From positions 11,820,501 through 11,884,500 of the forward strand of contig OY821787.1 of assembly GCA_963682175.1 (NCBI GenBank): a stretch of 64,000 nt of DNA, written 5' to 3'. This DNA comes from Triglochin maritima (Eukaryota > Streptophyta > Magnoliopsida > Alismatales > Juncaginaceae). Of this stretch, positions 11,526 to 21,667 are shown one piece after another; position 1 is the stretch's first letter, and each line of letters begins with the position of its first letter. A program made the position numbers and the translations under genes. Below the pieces are notes generated by a model, which had not been told where the DNA came from, made no database searches, and was given only the letters and a program-made list of their open reading frames with translations.

Positions 11526-11801
11526 TACCGAAAGCAGGCTGGAAATACGGAATGTGGTTACTACGTGATGAGATACATGAAGGAAATCCTCGAATTGGCA
11601 ACTCAAGACGTATGCCTATCCGAGGTAATATAGATCATTATTCACTTGTATAGTTGTAGTTTCAATATTTAGTTATTAAAATTTTTACTTGTATTTTGAT
11701 AGGTCTTCCCAAACAGTAGTGATCCCTTCTCGCAACAGCAGCTCGATGAAACTCGCGACCGATGGGCTCGCTATTTTGTCAGAAACATGTTGATGAACTA
11801 A
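11526..11801 (+). pseudogene. C-terminal exons of a CACTA-borne Ulp1-type (C48) cysteine protease
   Basis: Exon 11526-11624 follows TTTGTAG and is followed by GTAATA. It reads YRKQAGNTECGYYVMRYMKE and onward, matching the Q..(x)..CGYYVMRYMKE box of plant element-associated Ulp1 proteases, with the catalytic cysteine in ECG. Exon 11703-11801 follows TTGATAG, contains FSQQQLDETRDRWARYFV and ends at a natural TAA after NMLMN. The intron 11625-11702 has GT..AG ends. The upstream histidine and aspartate parts of the active site are missing, so this is a tail fragment. Such proteases cleave SUMO-like modifiers in cells; in transposons their role is not established. Confidence 0.8.
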
Positions 11802-12119
11802 AAGGTTCTTCTGTCACTAGCATTTTTTTGTAATTTAGTTCTCCTGTATTACAAACCTACAATTTATGCCTTAATATAATCGTCTCAATTTTAGAATGAA
11901 TGTCAATTGTTTATGTATGCATTAATTTCAAGTGTGTTGAATGACTGTGTATGCTTGTATGTTTGTGTTTGTGCATGTATAGTCGTATGTTTGTGTTTGT
12001 GCATGTATGCTTGTATGTACACGTGGATGAAAGTGTGTAAGTATTTATGAACGAATTTGGTGCATGTTGTATGTACACGAATACGATGACTAAATAAAAG
12101 TTTGCAGGATGCTTTTTTT

Positions 12120-12456
12120 TGTCCAGATTTAAGAATAGACGTCGGATGTTTGTATTCGCCGACGTCTATGTCTCTGAAGAAAGGAATAAAGACGTTATTT
12201 AGGAATAGGTGTCGTCTGTTATTTCACCGACGTCTATACCTAACGAAGAGACGTCGGTCCTATAAAAGGACCGATGTCTATTCTTTAAGTATAGACATCG
12301 GCTGATACATCCAGCCGACGTCTATTCCTAAAGAATAGACATCGGATTTCACACGTCCGACGTCTATTTATAGACGACGTACACTTAGACGTCAGATCTG
12401 GGAATGCTGATAGCCGACGTATATACCCCCATACATCCGACGTATATTCCCTTTTC
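12120..12456. repeat. Right subterminal repeats of the CACTA element
   Basis: Copies of AGACGTCGG and CCGACGTCTA in both orientations, mirroring the left end; the first clear copy is near 12135. Confidence 0.85.
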
Positions 12457-12466
12457 TGTAGTAGTG

Positions 12467-13095
12467 CCTGTCTCTCATGTTCTCTCTCCGGTTTTCTCTC
12501 TTCTCTCTCTCACTCCGGTTCTCTCTTCTCCATCTCTTTTTCTCTTTCTCTCCTCTCTCTCTCTAATGTTCTTTCTCCTCTCTCTCTTTTTTCCCTCTCT
12601 CTCTCATGTTCTCTCTTCTCTATCCCTCTCTCCTATTCTCTTTTCTCCCTCTTTCTCTCTTCTTCCTTTCGAATTCTCTCCTCTCTCTCTTCTATTCTCT
12701 TTTCTCTCTTTCTCTATTCTTCCTTTCGAATTCTCTCTCCTCTCTCTCTTCTCCCTCTCCAATTCTCTCTCTCCTCTTTCTCTTTCTCTCTTCTCCCTCT
12801 CGAATTCTCTTTCCCCCTCCTATTCTCTCTTCTCTCTTTTCCCTTTTTCTCTCTTCTTCCTTTCTCTCTATTTTCCCTCTTTCTCTCTTCGTCCTTTCGA
12901 ATTCTCTCTCCTCTCTCTCTTCCCCTCTCGAATTCTCTCTCTTCTTCCTTTCAAATTCTCTCTCCTCTCTCTCTTCCCCTCTCAAATTCTCTCTCTTTTC
13001 CCTCCCGAATTCTCTCTCTTCTTCCTTTCAAATTCTCTCTTCCCCTCTCAAATTCTCTCTCTTCTCCCTCCCGAATTCTCTCTCTTCTCTCTCTT
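12467..13095. repeat. Polypyrimidine arm with AATTCTCTCT minisatellite
   Basis: Almost pure C/T on the plus strand. From about 12660 a loose repeat of CTTTC(G/A)AATTCTCTCTC with CT filler recurs many times, so the tract is a degenerate minisatellite rather than a plain dinucleotide repeat. With 9010-9308 it forms the left arm of the fold-back. Open reading frames on both strands here are Ser/Leu/Phe or Arg/Glu strings caused by composition. Confidence 0.85.
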
Positions 13096-13097
13096 GA

Positions 13098-13695
13098 ATT
13101 GGAGAGAGGGACAGAAAGAGAAAGAGAAGAGAGAATGAGAGATGGAGAATTTGAGAGGGAGAAGAGAGAGAGGAGAGAGAAAGAGAACATGAGAGAGAGA
13201 AAGAGAGAGGGTGAAGAGATAACAGAGAGAGAGGAGAGAGAGAGAGAGAAAACGAAAACGAAAGGGAGAAGAGAGAACATGAGAGATAGAGAAGAGAGAA
13301 CATGAGAGAGAGAGAGAGGAGAGAGTGGGCGAAGAGAGAATAGGAGAGAGAGAGAAAAAAAAGAAGGAGAAGGAAGAATCGGAGAGAGAGAGAGGAAAGA
13401 GAACATGAGAGAGAGGGGAGAATAGACAACAAGAGAGAGAGGAGAGAGGGAGACGAGAGAACATGAGAGAGAGAATAAGAGAGAGATGGAGAAGAGATAA
13501 GATGAGAGTAGAGAGAGTGAGAGAACAAACGAGAGTTTATATAGAGAGAGGGAGAATAGAGAAAGAGAAGAGAGAAAGGGAGAAGAGAGAAAGAGAGGAG
13601 AGAGACAATAAGAGAGAGAGGAGAGAGAGAGAACAAGAGATAGGAGTAGCGAGAGAGTAGAGAGAGAGAGTAGAGTGAGAACAAGAGAGAGAGAG
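13098..13695. repeat. Polypurine arm of the fold-back element
   Basis: Almost pure A/G on the plus strand, the complement in type of the left CT arm. The arm is ~600 bp against ~930 bp of CT on the left (counting both sides of the CACTA insertion), so the two arms have changed length independently. Confidence 0.85.
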
Positions 13696-14040
13696 AAGAA
13701 GAGTGTGTTTGTAAAGAAAATATTTATTTTGTGTTTTTATATTTAATATTAAAGACATTTGAATTTTAAAAAGTGTGTTTTGTAAAGAAAATATTAAAGG
13801 GAATTAAACTCGTAAACGACATGAAGGTATGCAATCGATAATGTTTGAAATAGTAAAAACGCATAACTATTTTGACAATTGTGCCGAGTTTGAGTTCTAC
13901 CCAGTAAATTATATTTTTTTTAATGTAACATTTTTTAAACAAGTCTAGAGCACGTGGACCTGACTTATCGCAAGTTCACAACAAAACCTTACCACTAACA
14001 TCGAAGACACATTGTAGTAAAACCAACACTGCAACATCCT

Positions 14041-14048
14041 TATTTATA
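14041..14048 (+). promoter_or_regulatory. Probable TATA box of the inhibitor gene
   Basis: TATTTATA lies 52 bp before the ATG at 14100, a normal distance for a short plant 5' leader. Confidence 0.55.
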
Positions 14049-14099
14049 CAACGCAGACATCCCTCCCATACCTCCATCCCACCACAAACTCCTCAACCG

Positions 14100-14633
14100 A
14101 TGTCTCCAATCTCCATCACCATCTCCATCCTCCTCTTCTTCCTCCCCCACCTCTCCGCCTCCGCGACCAACGGCCCGGATCTCATCCACCAAACCTGCAA
14201 CAAAACCACCTACCCCACCCTTTGCATCTCCACCCTCCAATCCACTCCCTCCAGCTCCGCCTCCTGCGACGCCAAAGGCCTCTCCACTATCCTCCTCAAC
14301 TTCGGCGCCGCCAACGCCACTAGCACAGTCTTTTACGCCACCATACTAGCTAAAACTACAACCAATAATGCCCTCAAAACCGCACTTCTCGCATGCGCTG
14401 GGAGGTACGCTGACGCTAACGACTCGCTTCGGTCGGCCGTTGATGCATTGGAGGGGGAGATGTTCGATTACGCGTTTGTGCACGTGAGCGCGGCGATGGA
14501 GTATCCTGCGGTGTGTAGGGATTGGTTCGAGAGGGCGGATGGATTGAAGTATCCGGCAGAGATGTGCCGGAGGGAGGTGGCGTTGGAGCAGCTTTGTAGT
14601 GTGGCCAAGGACATCATTCGAGGGCTTGGTTGA
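14100..14633 (+). CDS. Invertase/pectin methylesterase inhibitor family protein (secreted)
   Basis: An intact single-exon gene of 177 residues. Residues 1-22 form a hydrophobic signal peptide, so the protein should enter the secretory route to the wall, apoplast or vacuole. The mature part begins with the family's first cysteine pair (Cys33 and Cys42 in TCNKTTYPTLC). A helical bundle follows with Cys99 (ALLACAGRY) and Cys139 (YPAVCRDWF) at the positions of the second conserved disulphide, and the C-terminal helix has REVALEQLCSVAKDII. Length, four key cysteines and layout fit the family, whose members block either acid invertase or pectin methylesterase by forming a 1:1 complex. Sequence alone does not say which. 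Possible N-glycosylation sites are Asn34, Asn72 and Asn107. The 5' half uses many C-ending codons. It is the only gene here without visible damage. Confidence 0.9.
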   Translation: MSPISITISILLFFLPHLSASATNGPDLIHQTCNKTTYPTLCISTLQSTPSSSASCDAKGLSTILLNFGAANATSTVFYATILAKTTTNNALKTALLACAGRYADANDSLRSAVDALEGEMFDYAFVHVSAAMEYPAVCRDWFERADGLKYPAEMCRREVALEQLCSVAKDIIRGLG

Positions 14634-14704
14634 GAGTTTGGTGTATCTTTGTTATGTTGGTGTTTTGTGGTATGAGATATGTCATCTTTGATGTTAATGT
14701 TATG

Positions 14705-14850
14705 GTTTGGTGGAAGTTTTGAGTTTGTTATCGAAAGACATTAACATGTGTATTGATAATCGAGTGTTGAAGTGTTTGTTTGGTGGAAATTTGGAATTTG
14801 CTATGGAAAGACATTAACATGTGTTTTGAGTGTTGAAGTGTTTGTTTGGC
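14705..14850. repeat. Two-copy tandem duplication in the 3' flank of the inhibitor gene
   Basis: GTTTGGTGGAA...GACATTAACATGTGT...GAGTGTTGAAGTGTTT occurs at 14705-14777 and 14778-14843, with a third start at 14844. It lies just beyond the stop codon, probably in or near the 3' untranslated region. Confidence 0.75.
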
Positions 14851-14869
14851 GGAGCATCTGCACAGAGTG

Positions 14870-17701
14870 ATATATATGCATGCGCCAATTTGGTGGACAT
14901 CTAAACATGCAATATATAGATGCGTGCACCAAGTGATTGAAATCAGTTGTTAATTTTCCAACTCAATATTTCTAGTGATAGAACTCTATTTTATGACTTA
15001 CGAATGTTTTTAATTAGCATCTAAAAGTATATTATAAATTCAAAGAAATGGCATGTAGTTGCAGATAGGAATATTGTGATTATATGTAAGAAAGGTCAAT
15101 ACTTAATGACTTGTTTGCAGGTTAATGGAAAAGGTTCGGCTCGTGCTCAAGCTCAAGACATCTTTCTTGGGATGAGTAGCTTAATGAGTCATCTTTTATC
15201 TCTGTTGGAAAAGAATGAACTTAAATGCCGGAATCAAATAAATGTGTACTGACCAATACTATAATCATAATTAAATCTTAATATGTAATTCACGTACAAA
15301 ATTTCAATCTCTGGGCTCAACTAATCCAAGAATATGAATATACTGACTGACTTAATTTGAATTGGTAGAAAGGTAAGAATGGACAAAAAACTTAACAGAG
15401 TTCTTTATCAAGATCGCTTGACAAATTGATTTGGGAAGTGTTTATCGAGGAGCATTGGTTTTACAAGTTCACACGTTTTACTCATTAATGTACATTATTT
15501 ATGACACTACTTCTATGTAATTAAGTAGACTGATGAACCAAGTTGCCATTTCTTTTACCTTGAGATTTCCTCAACCAATAGGGTGTAGGTTCAAACCCTA
15601 CCAACTCGTTGTGGTTGGAAATTTCTTCTCTTCTCCTACCTTCCCGAGGCTTATGTCATATGTGTGTACATTCGCTCGGTGAAAATAAAAAAAATGGTAA
15701 TTAGGTAGACTAATCCTCATGTTCCTTGAATGTTGACATATACAATAATTATACAACTATGGGCAACGTATATGCCATGTCACTAATACTAAATACATTT
15801 TTTATGTATTTATTGGTGGACAAGTTTTTCTATATATAAGTGACAGGGCAATTTGATTAATAGATTGGGTAACCATATCCCGCTTACTACGGGTTGCTAT
15901 GTGGGCGAGGATCATACTTGTGTTCCAATTCGTCATACAATTTAGTCATTATACCAATTAAAACACACATTTTGTGTCTTATTTGTGGGACATGTTACTT
16001 ACATGATTTTGAGACATCGAGATAAGTTTTAGAGTACTCTTTGGGTGGTCGAAGTTCTATTTTTGGTCTTGGAAGTAACCCCACACGCTTGAAATCTTCC
16101 AATAGGACAATTCATCCTGGCCATTTAGATGTCGTCGAACTTAATTAAATGGACAGCATTCCTTCCTCGCTAAACAACGGAAGGAAACGCCCTTTCTTGT
16201 GGAGTTGTTATGAGAATATAGACAACGTTGTATTTGTCTTTCCCGGAACAAGAGGCCCAGTTGGCACGCCATCCAGTTTTTTAATTTTGGATTCGACCAA
16301 TAACGATGCCAACGATGGGCTCGGACAATGACAAGACCCAGAAGGCACGTGATGAGCTCTAATGAGACATGCTTTGCTACTATTCCTTCGATATTTTGTT
16401 CTACTTTTCCTCGAACTGCACTCAATGTTACAACTTACATGTCTCGATAAAATCTTTAATATTTATGATGATCTAGAATTTCCAAACATTCATCCTACTA
16501 TGTGAATTGAGTTGCGCTTTTAATTTGAAGATGACCTAACAACAAGTATCCAATGTGTATTTTTTTTGCATCCAACATTAGGCTTCGACCCTAAAATATG
16601 AGAGAATGATCCATTCCCTCACACTAGTTGTGTTACAGCTGGGAGGTGATGAAATCCTTCATGTTATTATCATACTGCGACTAGTGTAACAAGTGCAACA
16701 AAATCTTGAACTGTAGTCTTATTCAAATTTATATTCCTATTGTCTCACTAGTCACTACCCAGCAATCGATACAAATATATGTATTATGTTAAGTAATGTA
16801 TAAGAGAAAGAAAAAAGAAATATAGAGTAGGGGGAGAGAGAGGTTAATATTCACAAAATGGTTATGCAAAATTACAATTAAAAAGTGAGAATTGTCAATT
16901 CTTATATTATTTAGAGTGAGGTTTCTCAAATTTGAATTAAATAATAATTTAGTTAACTAAAAACTAATGGCATTAGCAGAAAAGCTAACAAAGTGACATA
17001 TTACAAAAAATAATGACAAAACTAAATTGAAGGGACCCAGATGCTCTCTAATTCTTTAGTGAAGAATTCAAACAAAATGAACAATCTATATCTTGTTGAG
17101 TTAAATTGTCTATTGCAATGTAATTATCATGTTCTTTTGGGTGTTCTGGCAATTATTCTAATAAAACCCAAACCACTTTAGGCAAAAAGATAGGATTTTT
17201 GCATTTACGCGGATTCTAATGGATTCTCGGATGGATACGCACCGTCCCACCAGATTTCCCACGTGTGCTGACTTGGAGATCCACGTCGGATGGTGGACCT
17301 GGTGTGGGTGGTTTTGAAAACAACAAGTTTTGAACATATTTGATTTTTGGGTGAGTAATTTTTTTCTAGCTTTTGGGAGTCTGGCTTTGTACGTGTTTTG
17401 CTTGTCTATATTTTTCTAGTTTCAAAAGAAGTTTGTTTTTTTCATTAATATTTAATTTTGAGAATAAAAGCCCAAACTTTATCTTAACCCAAGCATTATC
17501 TTTTCGTTTTCCAATTTCCATTCCGGTCATAATTTCATTTACTAATTTTCTGGACTAATCATTTGATTTTTATTTTATTTTACGGTTAGATGCTCTAATT
17601 GGAACAATTTTTGTGGTTTTGAAGAAAAAGTAAATTCATATGTTGTCAGGGTATTTTGGTTGACTTATGATGATGGTTTAGTGTAATGTACTTTCAGTTT
17701 T
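14870..17701. other. Intergenic DNA without supported genes (contains one SINE)
   Basis: Only short open stretches with no recognisable domains are present on either strand, and AT-rich DNA dominates. The one clear item is the SINE at 15535-15697. Around 16140-16430 both strands are open for 60-94 codons, but neither product resembles a known family. Confidence 0.5.
15535..15697 (+). mobile_element. tRNA-derived SINE with target-site duplication
   Basis: A 163-bp insert is flanked by a 17-bp imperfect direct repeat: TAATTAAGTAGACTGAT at 15518-15534 and TAATTAGGTAGACTAAT at 15698-15714. It holds a polymerase III B-box-like GGTTCAAACCC (15588-15598) inside a short stem and ends in an A-rich tail. 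The A box is not clear. These features together fit a SINE copied by LINE machinery; the family is not identified. Confidence 0.72.
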
Positions 17702-19548
17702 CACTACTACAAAAATAGATTTCAGTGACGGATAGAGATCTGTCGGTGACACATCCGTCGGTAAAGGAAGCTATACACCGACGAATATCTTTTGTCATCG
17801 ATGTAGCCATATACCGACAGATAGTCTCGCTAACGTCGACGGTAAAGAACCGTTGGAAAATGTTTTCGTAGTATTCGTCCAAACATAAAAATACATTGAC
17901 GGATAGCGAGATATGTATTTGTCGGTGAAAATATTGAATCTGCGGTAAAATGATTTTTTCTGCAAAAAACCATCACTGACGGCTGTGTTAACCTTCACTG
18001 ACAAATATATTTGTCGGTGTCTTTTTTAAAGTCACCTACAAATAGCACCCATCAGTGAAGATTTCGAAGAATGTTCGTTAAAGGAACTAAATGCGTTAAG
18101 ATACACCGGCGACTAGGTGATGAATCTTTGAGTAAAGTTATCAGTTGATGTACATTTTAGATGAGATGACACAATTAGTGGTAAAATGAATTTTTACGTG
18201 GAAAAACGATCACCGACGGCTTTGTCAACCTACACCGACAGATATATTCGTCGGTCCTTTTTAAGTCACTAACGGATATGATTTGTCGGTGAATATTTTG
18301 AAAAATGTCCATTATGAACTTAATATGAATAGATACATCGACGCATAGGTCATGAAGTACCGACAAATATATATTCCGTTTGTATAGTGTTTTATCAGGA
18401 GTGGATTCAGGCTTCCCCTTCACTTTCCCCTAATCTCTCCGAACTCCGATCGCCGCCGGTCCTCCACACCGTGCCTCCTCGCGAACCCCCCCCCCCCCCC
18501 CCCCACGCCTCACCACTTTACACTATAAGCTTCTACTCAAAAACCCACCCTCCCTCTGCGTAGCCCCGACCCCAACCCCCATGCCCGACCCTTCCCTGGT
18601 CACAACCCCGACGCCAACCCCATCAGCCCAACCTCGATTCCAGACCCCTCCCCAAACCCCAACCCCACCCTAGACCCCTCCCTGACTCCCAACCCCAGCC
18701 TTGACCTCAAACCTTACCTCTAGCTACGATCCTAACCCCAAACCCGAACCCAAGCTGCGATCCCAGCCCGAAACCTGACCTCAGACCGCTGTACATTGTT
18801 ATTGGTTTTGAAAAGTTTAGATTGTTTTTTAGTTCTAATGTGATTAATTGAATGTAGTTGGAATGTGTTTTTAAATATAGTCTGAATATACTTTGAATAT
18901 AGTTTTTATCTATATTTTTGTTTAGATAATTTGTTTTGATAAATTTAGATTAGAAATTTTAGTTTGGATGTATGAATTTGTTTTGTTTGAATGTAATTTT
19001 AAATATAGTTGGAATATAGTTTGAATGTAGTTTAAATGTAGTTTAAATATGTGAATGTGAAATGCAATGAATATTGAAATTGTGGACTATTTTGTGTATC
19101 TAGGGATTTGAAGAATTTTTTAGTTTTCATTTATAGGGGAGGTTCTGCCTTTTTTTTAAAATTTAATGTAAATTGAACGGAACTTTAAGTCTAACAAGTT
19201 TTACCATCTTGTTTTGTTTGATGTTGTTGTGATTGGTGGAGTTTGAAGGTTTTTAGTGTTACGATTTATTAGGTTCTTAGTTGGATTGGTCTTTCGAACA
19301 ACAACAAAAAGAAGGAAACAACTTTTAGTATGTGTAAGAGTGTTGACAATAGCTCTACATTGATCAATTTTTACACTTTTGTGATATTAAATATCTCAAG
19401 TACATCCTATAGAAATATATCAATTTTAAGATGGGTATCCATACTTTAACATATTATATAAGCATGGATTGATGTAGTATTACATCGACAAAAGGGGATA
19501 TGCACTGACAAATAAGCACCGTCGGTGAAATTCTATATTGTTGTAGTG
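17702..19548 (+). mobile_element. Non-autonomous CACTA element with perfect TSD
   Basis: The 1847-bp element starts CACTACTACAAAAATAGA and its other end reads inward CACTACAACAATATAGAA. It is flanked by the perfect 3-bp duplication TTT (17699-17701 and 19549-19551). Subterminal GACGGATA/TCGGTG motifs recur at 17730-18390 and near 19480-19530. No transposase is present. The middle (18400-18790) is C-rich with a 19-C run and resembles a captured gene leader. The segment near 19098-19150 (GGATTTGAAGA...GGAGGTTCTGCC) is shared with the CACTA element at 9.3-12.5 kb. Confidence 0.92.
18486..18790. repeat. Poly-C run and cytosine-rich degenerate CCCNACCCC tract
   Basis: Nineteen consecutive C at 18486-18504 are followed by ~280 bp of degenerate (A/G)ACCCC units. 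The minus strand is G-rich and could form quadruplexes. Not coding in any frame that makes sense. Confidence 0.75.
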
Positions 19549-19637
19549 TTTAGCAAGGCTATATATATTTCTGTGGTTGAGATGGTATATTCGTAAAGTA
19601 AACATGGTATTTCTTGTGGTGGTAGTGAGTTTTTAAG

Positions 19638-21180
19638 TGTTGTTTTTTTTGCCTTAATCTATGTTTTGATGATTTATTCAGCCTAATCTTAATTATAATC
19701 AATGTAGAGTAGCACACACTATGCATAACATATATTTTGTATTGTGCTAACTTCTACAGGTGATCAATACTCAATGAAGAAAGGATTCAAGTCAAGACAT
19801 GTAATCAAGCTCATTTGAAGACATGAAATTTGTATTCTTTTGAGTCTTAGGAACTATGTGTACTTGAGCATACACGAGTAAATAACCACTCACATACACA
19901 CTAGGTTCCTTAGAGAAGTCACACACAAAATTTCACATTAATTGGACTTCAATAGATCACCCAAACTAGGACCGGAAAACACTTAAAACAAACCTGATCT
20001 GCCAGTGTCAAATCGGTCGATCGGAAAAGGTTCTTCGTTCGACCGATTGGGTCTGTTAATACTGTTAGCCTAGGTGTTTAAGCAGTCGACCGTTTGAACC
20101 ATTTCGTTCGACCGTTTATTCGTGTCACATGACAATTAGATTTGTCGTTCTACAACAGTCGGATTTCCCAAAACCCAAATTTACAAGTCTTTCAGTCGAC
20201 CGATATATACATAGCCGTCGACCGATTAAACAAACCTTGGTCACCTTGAACACTCTGTAAGTTTCCGATCGAACATCTCCTAGATCGTGGTCGACCAAAA
20301 CTCATTTTCTCGTTGAACCCGGAAGTGCCTGGAAATTTCCGGTCGAACCGACCATTCGCTTAGGTCGACTGATCCATAATTTACCAGACCAAAACCCCTT
20401 GAACGGTCTACTGATATCCAATTTAGTTTGACTGTTCACTTGAGTGAACTTAACTAATAGCCAGATTTGACCTACCGGTCGACCGGTATGCCCGATTCAG
20501 TCTACCGAATTTGTCTTGAAATGTGTGTTGCAGTTCACTGTTTTGTGTTTCTCACACAACCTTGTACCACACTTATCCCCAATGGCTATAACACCTTACG
20601 AGCTTATAAATAAAGGATTGCACACTTTGTTTAGACAACTCTCATATACACAATTGTTCCATACATTAGAGAGAAGTGTCCCAATCCCAAAAGCTCCAAA
20701 ATCGCACACTCTAAGTCTTAAACTTCCACACCTTTGATCATAGCCAAATCCTACTCAAAGTGTGCTCAAGATACAGAGTGTTTGTTCCACTCCAATTGTC
20801 TATCAAGTAGCAAAGGGTCTTGGTGAAAGCCCAAGACAAGAGTATAGACATTGGTGAGAGCCCGAGGTGATCCTCTGGGATTGTGAGAGAAGAAGCCAAA
20901 CTCGGCGAGGGTTGTTGGCGAGTTTGAAGACATGTAAATGCGTTGTCTCCTTGCCCGGCCAGGAACGAGGAGTGGATAGTTAAGACGTGAGCGGAGCTCA
21001 AAGTGTCGGGCGGGTGGCCGAACATTTGTAAAAATCCCCGAGTCTTCCTTTGTGGTTTGCATAATTTCTTGTCTTTACTTGCTTATTTGTTTTAATTTCC
21101 GCTGCATCTTTGATTGAGCAAGTAGAGGTTAATTAACCCTAAAAGTGATTAGATAAATCCGGCCTTACACAATCCTACAT
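19638..21180 (+). mobile_element. Solo LTR with palindrome array (Copia-like)
   Basis: A 1543-bp unit starts TGTTGTTTTTTTTGCC, ends AATCCTACA and is flanked by the perfect 5-bp duplication TTAAG (19633-19637 and 21181-21185). No primer site or coding region adjoins it, so it is a solo LTR left after recombination between two LTRs. Between 20005 and 20510 a GGTCGACCG-like word recurs about every 40-60 bp. It is followed by TATAAATA at 20605-20612 and a G-rich leader. It shares plan and words with the block at 4985-6545. Assignment to Copia is by style only. Confidence 0.85.
20605..20612 (+). promoter_or_regulatory. TATA box of the solo LTR
   Basis: TATAAATA within GCTTATAAATAAAGG, downstream of the palindrome array; matches the equivalent box at 5984-5991. 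Confidence 0.55.
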
Positions 21181-21667
21181 TAAGGACTTTGTTGGTTTAA
21201 ATTACATGATCTGTTTGAGTGATGAAGAGGAAATTACATGAATGTTAGTTATAATAATTCATTGGATATATGATAGTATTTGGAAAGTCGGTTAGTACCG
21301 TTCAATACGATAGAAGGGTGAGATATAATGACTTATACAATAAGTTGTACTAAGTGGGGACAAATGGATTCATATTGAAGGATATTTCTAAGAGGACAAT
21401 TGACTACTCTAAATATTTAAATTACATTTTTTTAATTGATGTATTTTTCACAATATATTTGAATATATTATAGCCGGAGGCTGTTTTGGAATGTCGTGCA
21501 CATCGTCCAGTAATTCCTTTCCACGATTGTTTTAGTCAAGCACTCAAAAATTTGGGATTATATCAACTTGCCCAAATAAAACATACAAGGAGAGACAATA
21601 GATTGATTACTGCACTTGTAGAGCGTTGGCGTCCAGAGACTCACACTTTCCACTTACCGGTTGGGGT

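Larger units (their letters stand above)
9309..12466 (+). mobile_element. Non-autonomous CACTA element nested in the fold-back arm
   Basis: Ends CACTAGTGCAGAATAG (9309) and, read inward from the other side, CACTACTACAGAAAAGG (to 12466). Both ends carry the dense subterminal AGACGTCGG/CCGACGTCT repeats typical of CACTA (En/Spm) elements. Flanking triplets are CTT and CCT, an imperfect version of the expected 3-bp duplication. The transposase (TNP2-type) gene is absent. The interior holds a gene-like 5' region (9660-10072) and the last exons of a Ulp1-type protease. The element interrupts the CT arm of the outer fold-back, so it is the younger insertion. Confidence 0.9.
8773..13904. mobile_element. 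Giant fold-back (long inverted repeat) element with pyrimidine/purine arms
   Basis: The left end (from TGGGTAGACCTC at 8773) and the reverse complement of the right end (to 13904) match for roughly 160 bp of ordinary sequence. They then match through an AT-rich block (8932-9003 against about 13695-13770), then a CT-only arm against a GA-only arm. The symmetry centre is near 13096 (CTCTTGAATTGGAGAG). Removing the nested CACTA element (9309-12466) leaves about 2 kb that is almost one palindrome. No transposase is inside. Fold-back or MULE-type long-TIR elements have this form. The target duplication is unclear because both flanks are T-rich. Confidence 0.82.

Noticed and set aside
12404..13758. 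Long open frames of up to 244 codons on both strands
   Set aside because: Same cause: low-complexity CT/GA arms of the fold-back element. Both strands are open at once and products are Ser/Leu/Phe or Arg/Glu strings.
15575..15605. Possible tRNA gene
   Set aside because: Only a B-box-like stem is present; no cloverleaf or clear A box, and flanking duplication plus A tail indicate a SINE.
18486..18504. Poly-C run as a functional element
   Set aside because: A second run of 20 C occurs at 36731 in an unrelated element; slippage or sequencing/assembly artefact is as likely as function.
20005..20510. Regularly spaced short repeats resembling a CRISPR array
   Set aside because: Spacing is irregular, the word is a degenerate palindrome, and the region is an LTR in plant nuclear DNA.
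21200..21485. Left terminal inverted repeat of the PMD MULE
   Set aside because: No stretch here pairs convincingly with 27.3-27.8 kb by eye, so no TIR is called.
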